A stretch of DNA of 32,837 bases from contig CALDSX010000024.1 of NCBI GenBank assembly GCA_937924445.1, forward strand, positions 1 to 32,837. Direction: 5' to 3'. Under the pieces are notes generated by a model that saw only the letters and a program-made list of their open reading frames with translations, did not search any database and had not been told where the DNA came from. The DNA is from an uncultured Chthoniobacterales bacterium. Its GTDB lineage: Bacteria; Verrucomicrobiota; Verrucomicrobiia; Chthoniobacterales; CALDSX01. Below, one piece after another: positions 15,378 to 24,372 of the stretch; position 1 is the first letter of the stretch, and every line of letters begins with the position of its first letter. A program made the position numbers and the translations under genes.

Positions 15378-16087
15378 GTTTTCGGCGGCCTCCAGCCGAG
15401 TTCCAGCCAGAACTGGGTGTAGTACGCCGCTCCCCAACGGAGAACCTGAACTTTGGCGTCACCTGCGATGCGAGCAGGTTCATCCGAAGGAATCTCGGAC
15501 ACTTTGCACTTGGCGCGGGCCGCCCGAACAGAGAGCAGCGGCTCGATCCCCATGCGTGTGCAAAAGAGCCACTCAGGCAGCGCATAAGCTTTTTCCTGAT
15601 CCAGACCGAGTTGGTTGAACAGAGACGTTCGGTAAATACGGAAAATCGTCATGGCATCGGTGTAACGGCCACCATGCAAGAGATTAACAGTGCGAGTGAA
15701 AAGCCAGTTGCCAAAGCCTGTGACAAGACTGTCATCCTCGCTCTTGGCCGGAGGCAAATATCGGGAGGCAATAACCATATCATAACCGTCCTGGAATTTG
15801 GCGATGAGCCTCGACAGATCCTCCGGAGGGCAGTTTCCATCGGGGCTGAACGTGATCACCGCATCGCCTCTGAGCATCGGCCACGCCTCGATGTAGGCAA
15901 ACCGAATCCCTTTCTGCCGCTGGATATGCACATCATAGCCAAGTGACTTAGCATAATCTGCCGTGCCATCTTTTGAGTTTCCATCGGAAACCATAACTTG
16001 ACAAAAAAGAGAATGATCCACCTTCGGCATAATGGTCTCCATACTTTTCCTTTCATTAAGCGTGGGGATAAAGAGAGAAATTTTCAT
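15374..16087 (-). CDS. glycosyltransferase family 2
   Basis: A 237-residue GT-A enzyme of the dolichyl-phosphate-mannose-synthase-like subgroup. Motifs: 'SLFIPTLNERKSM' at the N-terminus, 'VSDGNSKDGT' (nucleotide binding), 'FSPDGNCPPEDL' (the DxD-equivalent metal/donor site) and 'YDMVIASRYLPP'. No membrane helices follow, so it is probably a cytoplasmic enzyme that makes a lipid-linked or nucleotide-derived sugar. On the - strand it begins 8 bp after the stop of the 660-residue membrane protein. Its ribosome binding site (AAGGTG) overlaps that stop, so the two are coupled: GT2 could make the polyprenyl-phosphate sugar that the membrane protein uses. Confidence 0.88.
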   Translation of the reverse strand: MKISLFIPTLNERKSMETIMPKVDHSLFCQVMVSDGNSKDGTADYAKSLGYDVHIQRQKGIRFAYIEAWPMLRGDAVITFSPDGNCPPEDLSRLIAKFQDGYDMVIASRYLPPAKSEDDSLVTGFGNWLFTRTVNLLHGGRYTDAMTIFRIYRTSLFNQLGLDQEKAYALPEWLFCTRMGIEPLLSVRAARAKCKVSEIPSDEPARIAGDAKVQVLRWGAAYYTQFWLELGWRPPKT

Positions 16088-16095
16088 AAGACACC

Positions 16096-18078
16096 TTACT
16101 GCGATGAAGTTAATTTGATAAGCCGCAGATTCGCAGCCCGTCCCACAACACGCTCGCTGAGCGCAAGCGCATCAACAGAGTCCATAAAGTCGATCATGTA
16201 CCGCCCCCAAACTTCTTTAAAGAACCATTCGGGACGCTGATGCTCTTTCCAATGTCGGCGGGTGTAAAGAAGCATCGCATTCTCAAAATCCACAACAAGC
16301 AGGTAATCCACCCCAACGGAGCGGAGATAGTTTTTAAGAGCATCAGGGCCTTTCTCCAGGGGCCACGGGCCAATAGAACACGCACCGGCCACATCAGCAG
16401 TAAAAATTTTGTTTCTGTTAAAGTTAAGAGCGTAGGGGGTGTCGATAGCAGCAAAAATAACTGCTCCGGGTTCCGTTTTCTCCTGAAGTTCTGTCACACC
16501 TTTGGTGATGATCGGGGTGACCAGTCGTTGCGTTGAGGAAACAGCCTGTTGCGGCAGGCTCTCAGCCATTAATGTCAGCTCATTGCCAGCGTTGGGTAGA
16601 TTTACAGCCACAAGAAGCGCAAGCGCAAGTGTGGCCGCATATTTTTTGAGTGGACTATCTGGAGAATTAAATCGACTGCCGAGATATGAGGTTAAGATCC
16701 AGATGGCAATAGGAAAAAGCATCGGAAACGTGTATCGATAGCTTTCGAAAATGACAGTAACGCCAAACTTATAAGAAGTAAACCACGCCACACAAACTGC
16801 AGATAAAACCGCTGCCAGAGCAAGATCTTTGCGCTCGACAAACCATGCAAAAACATAACAGAACAATAACGCCAGCACCTCGGGTCTGAAGAGAAATCCC
16901 GTAGCGTGAGCGACATCCTGCAACGGTCCGTTTTTGCTGCCGAGAACGCCAAATGCAGGGTTCAACGTGCCTCCGAACGGTGGATACATCGGGGTGGCGT
17001 TTGACTGCCATAGGACAAACATCCATGGCGCAAGAGCGACGAAGGAAAGGACCCCTATAAAACCTAGTGTCTTTACGGCAAGAAACCCTCCTGGCGCTGC
17101 GGTTCTTGTTATCTTTAAAACGTGCAAGAGTGTGGGAAGTGTGAGTGAGATTGTGGTGATGGCGACTGCGCAGAGAAGAAAAGTGGGGCGCAGACTTCCC
17201 GCCGCCGCGATCAACAGCGCCGACGGCAGAAGAACTCTCATTTGAATCGGGGGCATTTTCCCAATCCTGTCAAAAGTCATTAACAAAGCCAAAAGAACAG
17301 AAGCCCCTCCCAGCGAGCTACTTGTGTTAATGCGCGGGACACTTATAAAAAAAACACTTCCAACCAAAAGCAACCGGAAGAGCGCGGCTGTGGCTGGCAT
17401 TCCGCGTGTGAGGCGAAGCAACATCCCAAAGATCATCAGCATACCGAACCCCCGGTCCGGGACATGGCCAGATCGCTCTGCTCCAACGACCATGACAAGA
17501 GCCTGTAAAAGCGATTGCCCGCCAAATGTTCCAAGCCGTCGCACATTAAAGGGCTCAATAAGGCTGCCAGTTTGGAGAATCCGTTCAGGAAAGAAAAGAT
17601 AGCATACCACATCGTCATTCGGATCAATCTGCGCGGGCCAGGCAATGGAGGAGGAAAAAGCCAGAGCGGCAAGCAGGCTGAGAATGATCAAAACAGTGAT
17701 GTTCGCGCCGTCAAAATGGCGCCACGCTTTTTTGACATTGGATTTCTTTGTCGCTGCGCGGCTTAAACTCACATCGCTTTGCCGCGTCGTTTTAGAGTGG
17801 GTGGAGTTTTTGGCGGAAAGCGCAAGCCCGCCGGCCAGGGCTGCACCAGCCAACACCACCATCGTGAGAACGGGCGCTTTGGCCGCCGAGAAAGCCATCA
17901 ATAGCCCACCAAAAGCGAGCGTTACAGCCATACCCCATGCCATCGTGAGCCCCCAGCCGAGATCCTCAAACTCTTTCCGATTGAGTAATCGACGCAGGGC
18001 TTCACCCCAACCCCAGAAACTGGTGCCGATGACGATACTCCAAAGAAGGACGGGGAGATAGCCGGGGTGACTGGACAT
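16096..18078 (-). CDS. large polytopic membrane protein, GT-C-like glycosyltransferase candidate
   Basis: A 660-residue protein with about a dozen hydrophobic segments and a C-terminal soluble domain of roughly 130 residues ('QLVTP..' to the end, including 'GVDYLLVVDFENAMLLY'). After the third or fourth helix a periplasmic-side loop carries acidic residues in 'QIDPNDDVVCYLFFPERIL' (about 150-168), the position where GT-C enzymes keep catalytic Asp. No precise family is recognised. The length, topology and pairing with a DPM1-like GT2 enzyme immediately downstream support a lipid-linked-sugar transferase. It resembles the GT39-like protein at 8004-9719 in plan but not in its motif. The spacer of 108 bp to the DnaJ-like gene contains a possible terminator hairpin. 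Confidence 0.62.
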   Translation of the reverse strand: MSSHPGYLPVLLWSIVIGTSFWGWGEALRRLLNRKEFEDLGWGLTMAWGMAVTLAFGGLLMAFSAAKAPVLTMVVLAGAALAGGLALSAKNSTHSKTTRQSDVSLSRAATKKSNVKKAWRHFDGANITVLIILSLLAALAFSSSIAWPAQIDPNDDVVCYLFFPERILQTGSLIEPFNVRRLGTFGGQSLLQALVMVVGAERSGHVPDRGFGMLMIFGMLLRLTRGMPATAALFRLLLVGSVFFISVPRINTSSSLGGASVLLALLMTFDRIGKMPPIQMRVLLPSALLIAAAGSLRPTFLLCAVAITTISLTLPTLLHVLKITRTAAPGGFLAVKTLGFIGVLSFVALAPWMFVLWQSNATPMYPPFGGTLNPAFGVLGSKNGPLQDVAHATGFLFRPEVLALLFCYVFAWFVERKDLALAAVLSAVCVAWFTSYKFGVTVIFESYRYTFPMLFPIAIWILTSYLGSRFNSPDSPLKKYAATLALALLVAVNLPNAGNELTLMAESLPQQAVSSTQRLVTPIITKGVTELQEKTEPGAVIFAAIDTPYALNFNRNKIFTADVAGACSIGPWPLEKGPDALKNYLRSVGVDYLLVVDFENAMLLYTRRHWKEHQRPEWFFKEVWGRYMIDFMDSVDALALSERVVGRAANLRLIKLTSSQ

Positions 18079-18112
18079 TAGGAGCGGGTTTTGTGGATTT
18101 TTTATCGCTCAA

Positions 18113-18144
18113 CCCTGTGCGGGTTTCAAGTGAGGGACACAGGG
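18113..18144 (-). terminator. hairpin downstream of the DnaJ-like gene
   Basis: CCCTGTG (18113-18119) and CACAGGG (18138-18144) form a perfect 7-bp stem around an 18-nt loop, about 40 bp after the DnaJ-like stop on the - strand. The long loop and lack of an immediate T tract make it a weak candidate. Confidence 0.22.
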
Positions 18145-18186
18145 CTGCTCAATTCGTGGCCGTTTGAAGAGCACCTCTAATTCGGA

Positions 18187-19098
18187 TTAACGGTTATCCA
18201 GTCGGGAAAGCCTCTCCCAGAGAGCCCGCTCTTCGGCATCGGGGTTCTGCGGGACGACCAATTCGATTCTCGCGTGCAAGTCTCCACGACCGCCAGAGCG
18301 TTTAGGCAGGCCATGACCGGGAAACCGGAAACGTTTGCCGCTCGATGTGCCTGGCGGGATGGTAAGCCGACGCCGTCCATCAAGTGTTTCTATGGTTACC
18401 GTGCCACCGAGCACTGCCATCCAAGCAGGGATGTCCACTTCAGCAACAAGATCTTCGCCTTCACGACGAAATTCAGGATGTGGCCCAATTCGAGCAATGA
18501 GAAGGAGATCGCCTCCGCGAGGTCCCTGGCCTGCGAGACGGATTTGTTGACCGTCGTAAATGCCCGGCGGCAGTTTGACGTTAAAAGATTTGGATGCGCC
18601 ACCAGGAGCCCGAACCGTAATGCTTTTTTGGGCTCCATGAATAGCCTCGGACATACTGACCATCAGATCGGCCTGTGTGGCATGCGTCGGCGGGCTCGTT
18701 TGTTCCGCCCCGAAAAACGACCCAAAACCCTCCGAGCCGCGACCGAAGAACTGCTCAAAAAACGAACTAAAACCAGTGGAACCTCCAAAGTCAAACTCTT
18801 CAAAGCTAAAACCTCCTGGACTTTCCCCTCTTGTAGTTCGCCCAGCACGTGTTGAACTGCGGAAAGATCCGCCACCCTTCCATCTTGCACTGATCTCGTC
18901 GTATTGAGAGCGTTTAGCAGGATCGCCCAGCACTTCGTAGGCTTCGTTGATTTCCTTGAATTTCGCCTCCGCAGTCAATTTGTCTTGCGCCACGTCGGGA
19001 TGGTATTTGCGGGCCAAGCTTCGGTAAGCAGTGCGGATTTCCTCCCGGGAAGCGGTCTTCGGCACGCCAAGAATGCTGTAGTAATCTTTGAATTCCAC
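18187..19098 (-). CDS. cbpA: DnaJ-type co-chaperone, CbpA-like
   Basis: A 303-residue protein with an N-terminal J domain (1-66) carrying the invariant H33-P34-D35 loop that stimulates DnaK ATPase, a G/F-rich linker (about 75-130, 'GGFSFEEFDFGG', 'FFGRGSEGFGSFF'), and two C-terminal beta-sandwich domains ('LPPGIYDGQQIRLAGQG', 'LTIPPGTSSGKRFRFPGHGLP'). There is no CxxCxGxG zinc domain, so it is a class B CbpA-like protein, not DnaJ itself. The start is GTG at 19096-19098, giving the family N-terminus 'MEFKDYYSILGV'. It lies 40 bp after the FAH-family gene on the same strand. No grpE or dnaK is in view. Confidence 0.92.
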   Translation of the reverse strand: MEFKDYYSILGVPKTASREEIRTAYRSLARKYHPDVAQDKLTAEAKFKEINEAYEVLGDPAKRSQYDEISARWKGGGSFRSSTRAGRTTRGESPGGFSFEEFDFGGSTGFSSFFEQFFGRGSEGFGSFFGAEQTSPPTHATQADLMVSMSEAIHGAQKSITVRAPGGASKSFNVKLPPGIYDGQQIRLAGQGPRGGDLLLIARIGPHPEFRREGEDLVAEVDIPAWMAVLGGTVTIETLDGRRRLTIPPGTSSGKRFRFPGHGLPKRSGGRGDLHARIELVVPQNPDAEERALWERLSRLDNR

Positions 19099-19138
19099 AG
19101 ATCAGCCTATATCAGTTTCTTATAGATTTTCCAATGGC

Positions 19139-19975
19139 TCAGTGCTCGAGTTCAACAGGATTTACGAGTGAACCGATCTTTTCAATTTCGATCACAACAA
19201 CGTCGCCGGGTTTGAGCCAGCGTGGCGGATTGCGCGCCATACCGACACCGTGTGGCGTGCCAGTGAGAATAACGGTGCCGGCATACAGCGTTGAGCTGCC
19301 ACTAAGGAACTCGATGATTGAAGGTATGTCGAAGATCATGTCGTCTGTGCGGGCTTCCTGCACAATTTCGCCGTTGAGCCGAGTGCGTATGGCGAGTTTG
19401 TTCGGATCAGGAATTTCGTCTTTGGTGACTAGGTATGGGCCAAGTGGGCAGAAGGTATCGAAAGATTTAGCCCGGCACCATTGTTTGCCGCTGCGACGAA
19501 TCTGCCAGTCGCGGGCACTGACATCGTTAGCGCAGGTATATCCCAGCACATAATCCAGCGCATCCTTTCGGGCTATATTCTTGCCGGTCCGACCGATCAC
19601 AACGGCTAACTCACACTCGTAGTCCACCTCTTCGCTTGGAAGATGACGCGGAAGGACGATGGGCGCACCCGGATCCTGAATGGCATTGATTCCTTTGGCG
19701 AAAATAACAGGATGTTCGGGGAGTTTTGCCCCTGTTTCTTCAGCATGCCGTCTATAATTAAGGCCAAGACACCAAATCTGAACAGGGATGATCGGCGCGA
19801 GAAGGCGTGCAGGTGTGAGGATATCGCCGACAGGTTGAAGAACTGTCGGCCCATCGAGGACCGAACCCTCCAGCCGACGAACTTTACCGTCAGACATCAA
19901 CTCTCCAATTTCGGGAACTGGCAGAGTGCCTTTGGCTGTCTTGGGTTTCTCTTGAAGGAACCTTACGATTTTCAT
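19139..19975 (-). CDS. fumarylacetoacetate hydrolase family protein
   Basis: A 278-residue FAH-family enzyme. The N-terminal part is variable, and the catalytic domain begins near residue 65 ('[15 protein letters not shown]', with His77). Divalent-metal ligands are visible as E120 and E122 in '[12 protein letters not shown]' and D151 in '[11 protein letters not shown]'. The C-terminal signature '[29 protein letters not shown]' is complete apart from normal variation. Members hydrolyse or decarboxylate 2-keto acids from aromatic catabolism, or act as oxaloacetate decarboxylases/tautomerases. The exact substrate cannot be inferred, since no catabolic genes adjoin it. Its length is typical, and it starts at an ATG with A/T-rich upstream sequence. 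Confidence 0.9.
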   Translation of the reverse strand: MKIVRFLQEKPKTAKGTLPVPEIGELMSDGKVRRLEGSVLDGPTVLQPVGDILTPARLLAPIIPVQIWCLGLNYRRHAEETGAKLPEHPVIFAKGINAIQDPGAPIVLPRHLPSEEVDYECELAVVIGRTGKNIARKDALDYVLGYTCANDVSARDWQIRRSGKQWCRAKSFDTFCPLGPYLVTKDEIPDPNKLAIRTRLNGEIVQEARTDDMIFDIPSIIEFLSGSSTLYAGTVILTGTPHGVGMARNPPRWLKPGDVVVIEIEKIGSLVNPVELEH

Positions 19976-20258
19976 TTTTTAGATCTGAAGTAGCAACACA
20001 GGTTAAAGTGCCGCTTGCTCCCATCCGAAAGTTGCTGCGGTCGGCAAAAGGTTCAAATAAAAAGATCTCACCCTCTGGCAAGCACCAATAGTAAACAAAG
20101 GTTTTATATCTCGGTGCAACTGCAACACTCTTTATGAGATATGGTGCTGAAGTTGGTGGATCTGGTATTTGAACAAATCTGGCTAAAAATTCGGATGTGT
20201 TATTTCCGGCAATTCGGTTATCGTATTCCCAACTTCCGCTTTTAGATAAAAAAAGAGT
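19976..20258 (-). pseudogene. possible decayed coding sequence, no start codon
   Basis: The - strand frame just upstream of the FAH gene stays open from 20258 to past its start and reads like ordinary protein ('SGSWEYDNRIAGNNTSEFL', 'APRYKTFVYYWCLPEGEIF'). Yet no ATG or GTG occurs in it; only a TTG at 20079-20081. Immediately upstream, an A7 run (20248-20254) sits where a 1-nt change would join it to another short open stretch ('AAVRGENKLFF'), after which all frames have stops. This looks like the eroded remains of a gene. The family is not recognised. Confidence 0.35.
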
Positions 20259-20721
20259 TTATTCTCACCTCGAACAGCTGCTTAGCCTACTCAAAGAGAT
20301 AAGGCAACCACCTGGAGTTTGGGCTTTAGATCGGGGCCTCTTTTGAGATATCGACTTTTGTGAACTGCGGAGAACCGCTAGTTAAGTAGTGTATCTTGTG
20401 TTTTTGTGCCTGTTAAGCACCAGAAATAGGTGGTCTAGCCTGTCTATCCAAATATGGTATTGATCACGTTCGGAACGGCGACGAGGAACCTATGTTCGTC
20501 GCAAAGTGAAGAAGGTGTCTCGAACTTGTCTGGATCTCTTTTCAGAAAACCCAAACAGAAACTCCGCGCTTCGCGATGTGTTTTGCAATTCTACTGCTTC
20601 TGGATTGATCTGCACTTGACCAAGTTGCGCGCTAGCCGTTATCAAATTGTGCGGCTCTGTTGGCGGATGGTCTTTATCAATTAGATGTTGGCTCAAGCAA
20701 ATGGAAAAAACACTCTCAGTC
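20259..20721. other. intergenic, no supported gene
   Basis: The remaining 460 bp between the decayed frame and the esterase have stops in all frames at short intervals, apart from spurious frames that overlap the esterase 3' end. I saw no repeat, RNA gene or strong hairpin. Confidence 0.5.
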
Positions 20722-21513
20722 TCAGCGATTCGGCTGACCTGTTGTCGCCTTAAGACATCGTGCATGAAATTCCAAGGCCCCCTTAATTTGCTGATCCCAA
20801 TAATCCCAATTGTGCCCTCCCTCCGCCTCAAAGTAAACATGAGGTATTTCTAATTCTTTTAAAGTCGCTGAGAAAGATCTGTTTGCCTGAAGAAGAAAAT
20901 CATCCTTTCCACAATCCAAGCGAATTTTTGGAAGCGGGCGTCGGTTTTTCGCTTTTTGTGCGAGTGCAAATAGATCATGGACAGTTCCATCTGGATGAGA
21001 GCCAAAAACTCTTTTTATTTCCTCTAAAAACCAAGCTGGGTGCCGAGGCTGTGCAGCGAGTTCTTCAAAATGAGCCGTTCGACCCCAGGAGAGTGCGCCA
21101 GAGTGGCTATGAGCGGAGCAATACTTATATGGGTGGGCGAGTGCAAGACGAAGTGCGCCGTAGCCACCCATCGAGAGCCCGCCGATCGCACGCGAGGCTC
21201 GGTTTGAACGCACCCTAAAAGTACGTTCGATCACCTCCGGAAGCTCTTTTACCATATAATCACCATATGCTGCTCCTTGTTCGTTATTGGTGTAGAAACC
21301 TCTAAAACCATCGGGCATGACAATAAGCATAGGGAAAGGCTGGGCATAGTGCTCTATGCGTGTCCATCGCAGCCAGTTCGAGCTATCGTCAGAGAGCCCA
21401 TGCAACAAATAGAGCACTGGATACGGTGGCGGTGCGCAATCCGGGTTGATAATATGGGTCTCAACCTGTTTTTGTAGAGTTTGGCTGAACCATCGAAGGT
21501 GGAGAAGAGACAT
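20722..21513 (-). CDS. alpha/beta-hydrolase esterase (esterase D/antigen 85-like)
   Basis: A 263-residue serine hydrolase. The strand/loop 'YPVLYLLHGLSDDSSNW' at about 31-47 provides the oxyanion region, the nucleophile elbow is G112-L-S114-M-G ('AIGGLSMGGYGALRLAL'), an acidic candidate lies at D204/D205 ('LDCGKDDFLL'), and the catalytic His is H234 ('EGGHNWDYWD'). This order and spacing are those of the putative-esterase family (Pfam Esterase), which includes S-formylglutathione hydrolase, feruloyl esterases and mycolyltransferases. No signal peptide is visible, so a cytoplasmic location is likely, and the substrate is open. It stands alone: the 132-residue gene upstream on the same strand is separated from it by a good terminator. 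Confidence 0.88.
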   Translation of the reverse strand: MSLLHLRWFSQTLQKQVETHIINPDCAPPPYPVLYLLHGLSDDSSNWLRWTRIEHYAQPFPMLIVMPDGFRGFYTNNEQGAAYGDYMVKELPEVIERTFRVRSNRASRAIGGLSMGGYGALRLALAHPYKYCSAHSHSGALSWGRTAHFEELAAQPRHPAWFLEEIKRVFGSHPDGTVHDLFALAQKAKNRRPLPKIRLDCGKDDFLLQANRSFSATLKELEIPHVYFEAEGGHNWDYWDQQIKGALEFHARCLKATTGQPNR

Positions 21514-21593
21514 TTGCTTGAAGGAGGTTTTGCGTGGTCCTTGAAGAAAGGCGTGAGTCTTTATACTCTGGATAAATAACGCCTGTAAAATAA

Positions 21594-21627
21594 AGGGCGG
21601 CTGCGGTCATGGGCCGCGTGCCGCCCT
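21594..21627 (-). terminator. strong hairpin terminator after the repeat protein gene
   Basis: AGGGCGGC (21594-21601) pairs perfectly with GCCGCCCT (21620-21627), and an inner GCGG/CCGC stem surrounds a TCATGGG loop. Read on the - strand it is followed by TTTATTTTA. It lies 34 bp after the stop of the gene ending at 21661. Confidence 0.65.
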
Positions 21628-21660
21628 ATCCGAGTAGATTAAACTTTAAACAATAAAGCC

Positions 21661-22059
21661 TCAGATGCCCGCTTTGCGTTCGGCCCAGCGGGCTTTTAGT
21701 GCTTCAGCAATTTTTCTGCGAACCTCTGGGCTCATTGTCTTGGCCCTTTTAGCTGAGGCTGACAATGCCCCACTTGCTCCGATCGGGGTGTTTGTGGAGT
21801 TCTTTGAAGAACGCTTTATTTTTGCCCACCGCAGCTTTTGCGCCTCGGCAATTCTACGGCGACCTTCTTCACTTATAGCAGCCCCCCCAATTTTGCGACC
21901 AGGTTTGCGATTTGCTTCGCTGGTTAAGCTCATACCGCTACGGTGTGCATAGTCGCTTCCGCTTAAGATGGCTTTGAGTTCATTTTCAAGAGCGACAATT
22001 TGCTCTTTCAAAGCAACCGCACGTTTAAGTTTTTCAACAGAGATTGATTCGATATTCAT
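21661..22059 (-). CDS. small lysine-rich protein with two RRxIAEAxKxRWA repeats
   Basis: A 132-residue basic protein of unknown function. Residues 1-32 form a likely coiled coil ('VALKEQIVALENELKAIL'). A basic linker 'NRKPGRKIGG' (50-59) recalls an AT-hook-like DNA contact. Two copies of a 21-residue unit follow, at 62-82 and 109-129, sharing 'RR(R/K)IAEA(Q/L)K(L/A)RWA'. Proteins with this 'S.e.R.kIaea.kaRWA' unit recur in Verrucomicrobia and Planctomycetes genomes as I recall them, and resemble short helix-turn motifs of nuclease-associated modules (NUMOD-like). Nucleic-acid binding is therefore likely, but it is inference. Monocistronic, with its own terminator and a long upstream gap. Confidence 0.7.
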   Translation of the reverse strand: MNIESISVEKLKRAVALKEQIVALENELKAILSGSDYAHRSGMSLTSEANRKPGRKIGGAAISEEGRRRIAEAQKLRWAKIKRSSKNSTNTPIGASGALSASAKRAKTMSPEVRRKIAEALKARWAERKAGI

Positions 22060-22544
22060 CGCAACTGTGTCATATAAGTATTTTGGACTTAGTCAATTTA
22101 AGAATTTCATAAATACTGCTTTTTATATAAACAATATCACAACTATGGGTGAGCTTGCCTGTTGTGAGATTGGCCTACCTTAATTTTCAGGGAGTGGGTT
22201 CGTAAGATGCGTGTCACAAGTTCTTTTATATATCAGTTTTTCTACGGTTTTAAAATTTGCCCTGGAGGCCACACTGGGCGGAGCGAATCATCGTGGACTT
22301 TTGTCATTTTGATGGTTGAAGAGTTAGATTAAACTCTCTCTCGAATTTGTTTGTGTCAGTCCAACACGCGGCACGACGACCAGCGATAATCAGCCACGGT
22401 AGACCGACCTGCGTCGCTTTTTGTCGTCTCTCTCCCTTTGGTAAGAGATTTTTCAGTTTATTCAGTTTATTTACCTGGGACTTGCGAAAACGGCGGCAAA
22501 AAAAAAGTTGACGTTGCTCTCACCGTGTCAAAAGTGCTTACCTC
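22060..22544. other. intergenic between divergent genes
   Basis: This 485-bp stretch must hold the promoters of the - strand repeat protein and the + strand epimerase. It is A/T-rich near both ends. A 9-bp tandem (CAGTTTATT twice) lies near 22453-22470, and an A9 run near 22498-22506 precedes TTGACG. No convincing -10 element follows at the right spacing, and no gene is seen. Confidence 0.45.
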
Positions 22545-23621
22545 ATGAAAGTTCTACTACTCGGTGCTGGAGGTTTTATCGGAGTCAATCTTGCGGAACG
22601 TTTGCTCGCAGATGGCATCCACGAAACTGTCGCAATTGATATTCAAGAGGAAAAAATTAGTGAAATCTCACACAACTCCGCCTTGAAATATCTTCACTTG
22701 GACATCTCCAAGGACGAAGCTGAGGTGGACAAGTTGGTTGCTGAAAGTGATGTGGTTGTGGATCTCGTTGCGTTTGCTAACCCCTCTCTCTACGTGGAGG
22801 ATCCAGTGGGCGTCTACGACCTCAACTTCACCCAGAATCTCAAGGTGGTCGACCAATGTCGGCGCCACAAAAAACGACTGATTCAATTCTCAACATGTGA
22901 GGTTTACGGAATTACTGCCGCCAAGGCATTCGGGCTTGACTCCCGAGACCATCCAATCCCATTCATTGAGGATGAAACCCCACTCATAATGGGGCCGGTC
23001 AAAAACCACCGCTGGATTTACGCTTGCGCAAAACAACTCCTCGAAAGAGTGCTTCACGCCTACGGGATTAGGGACGATTTTCATTATTCTATCATTCGGC
23101 CATTCAACTTCATTGGGCCGCGTATTGACTACTTACCAAGCGAAGCAGGTGGCGGTAATCCGCGAGTTTTCAGCCACTTCATGAACGCGCTGCTCTATGG
23201 AACTCCTATGAAACTCGTGGACGGCGGCAGAAATTACCGCGCCTACACTTACATTGATGACGCCGTGGATTGCATGGTTAGGATTATAGACAATCCCAAC
23301 AACATCTGCGATAAACAAATTTATAATATTGGCACGCCTGAAAACGAGACCACAATAGCTGAGTTTGCGCGTTTGATGAAACAAATCTTTGACGAAGAAT
23401 TCAAACAACCCGGAGATCCTGACCCTCAAATTATTTCCGTTTCTGCCGAAGAGTTTTACGGGAAAGGTTATGAAGATTGTGACCGCCGAATCCCAAATGT
23501 TGACAAGGCCCGCTCTCATTTGAATTGGCGCAGCAAGCATGATCTGCGCTCCACGATTTATCACACAATGAAATATTTCGTTAACAAACACCGGGTGAAG
23601 CAGACAGCCAAAACAGCATAA
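22545..23621 (+). CDS. NAD-dependent UDP-glucuronate decarboxylase-like (ArnA C-terminal domain type)
   Basis: A 358-residue short-chain dehydrogenase of the extended epimerase class. The NAD-binding motif is 'GAGGFIG' (7-13). The active site keeps S116-T-C-E119 ('STCEVYG') and Y159xxxK163 ('RWIYACAKQLLER'). The ArnA decarboxylase domain likewise has Ser/Glu in 'STSEVYG', YxxxK, and a catalytic Arg in the C-terminal 'hRkP' segment; the equivalent here is 'DCDRRIPN'. 'SIIRPFNFIGPR' and 'YGKGYEDCDRR' also match ArnA closely. The likely reaction is UDP-glucuronate to UDP-4-keto-pentose or UDP-xylose, feeding lipid A or polysaccharide sugars. There is no formyltransferase domain. It stands alone on the + strand. 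Confidence 0.88.
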   Translation: MKVLLLGAGGFIGVNLAERLLADGIHETVAIDIQEEKISEISHNSALKYLHLDISKDEAEVDKLVAESDVVVDLVAFANPSLYVEDPVGVYDLNFTQNLKVVDQCRRHKKRLIQFSTCEVYGITAAKAFGLDSRDHPIPFIEDETPLIMGPVKNHRWIYACAKQLLERVLHAYGIRDDFHYSIIRPFNFIGPRIDYLPSEAGGGNPRVFSHFMNALLYGTPMKLVDGGRNYRAYTYIDDAVDCMVRIIDNPNNICDKQIYNIGTPENETTIAEFARLMKQIFDEEFKQPGDPDPQIISVSAEEFYGKGYEDCDRRIPNVDKARSHLNWRSKHDLRSTIYHTMKYFVNKHRVKQTAKTA

Positions 23622-24121
23622 TAGCTTTTAACCGGCAGAAGCATTTTGCGTGGTCTAGGTAGCGTAAGCGACCTCGAGTCCGCCATTTTGCTCTCCCTAT
23701 AAGCAGGCGGACTGCATTTATTTCTCCTCAAAGCCCTGTTCACATCCTCTCTCGCGCTCGTGCTGTTTCTCGGGTTGTCGATTGACAGATGCGCAGAGAA
23801 TTACGGAGCGATGTGCGAGGGTTGAAGTATTGAATATGACGGGCCGCCCCCACGAAATCCCGTTGGGGGCTCGTTGTCGGATTTGCGTACCATTAGCCAG
23901 CATACTCGTTATCGGTTTGCTTCCAAGAGGTTCAAGCTCCGCAACAAGAGCATCATGACCGGCCGATGTGATAAAATGCCGCCCGCTGGGCAATTTTTTA
24001 AAACATCGATGAATACCGACTTCGATCCAGCAGAGATCATCGAAGAAAAAAGGGCAACGGCAATACTCTAGAGGATAGAGGATCAAAAGCCGATGAGCTT
24101 GGTTTAAAAGAGTCGAGATGA

Positions 24122-24372
24122 GGTTATCTGAAATTAGCTTTGTATAGAGCGTGAAAACTTTTCCTAAAAGAAAGCTTTTTACAGTCGCTTCGCAGTCGGT
24201 AAAGCGCTCACAGAGGGCCAATTTGGTCTCAAGAAAATGAGCCTTGCTACAGGACTTATAAAAGCACTAAAGCCGATTCCAAGTGCTTTGTTTGCCTGAT
24301 ATTGTTTACCCTGTTTGGTCCGTCTTTAAAGAGAAGCGTTTCGGCGGCGCGTTGGCATATTTGGTAAGATAA
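24122..24372 (+). pseudogene. decayed coding sequence, C-terminal part of an unknown protein
   Basis: Protein-like text hops through all three + frames: a frame from 24122 ('GYLKLALYRA', stop, 'KLFLKE'), then 24174-24296 ('YSRFAVGKALTEGQFGLKK', 'LIKALKPIPSALF'), then 24295-24372 ('PDIVYPVWSVFKEKRFGG', ending 'ALAYLVR' and TAA). Joined, it resembles the basic C-terminal tail of an envelope enzyme such as a GT2 transferase, though I cannot name it. At least two frameshifts and one stop would be needed. An 8-bp inverted repeat (AAAGCACT/AGTGCTTT, 24261-24289) lies inside. Confidence 0.4.
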
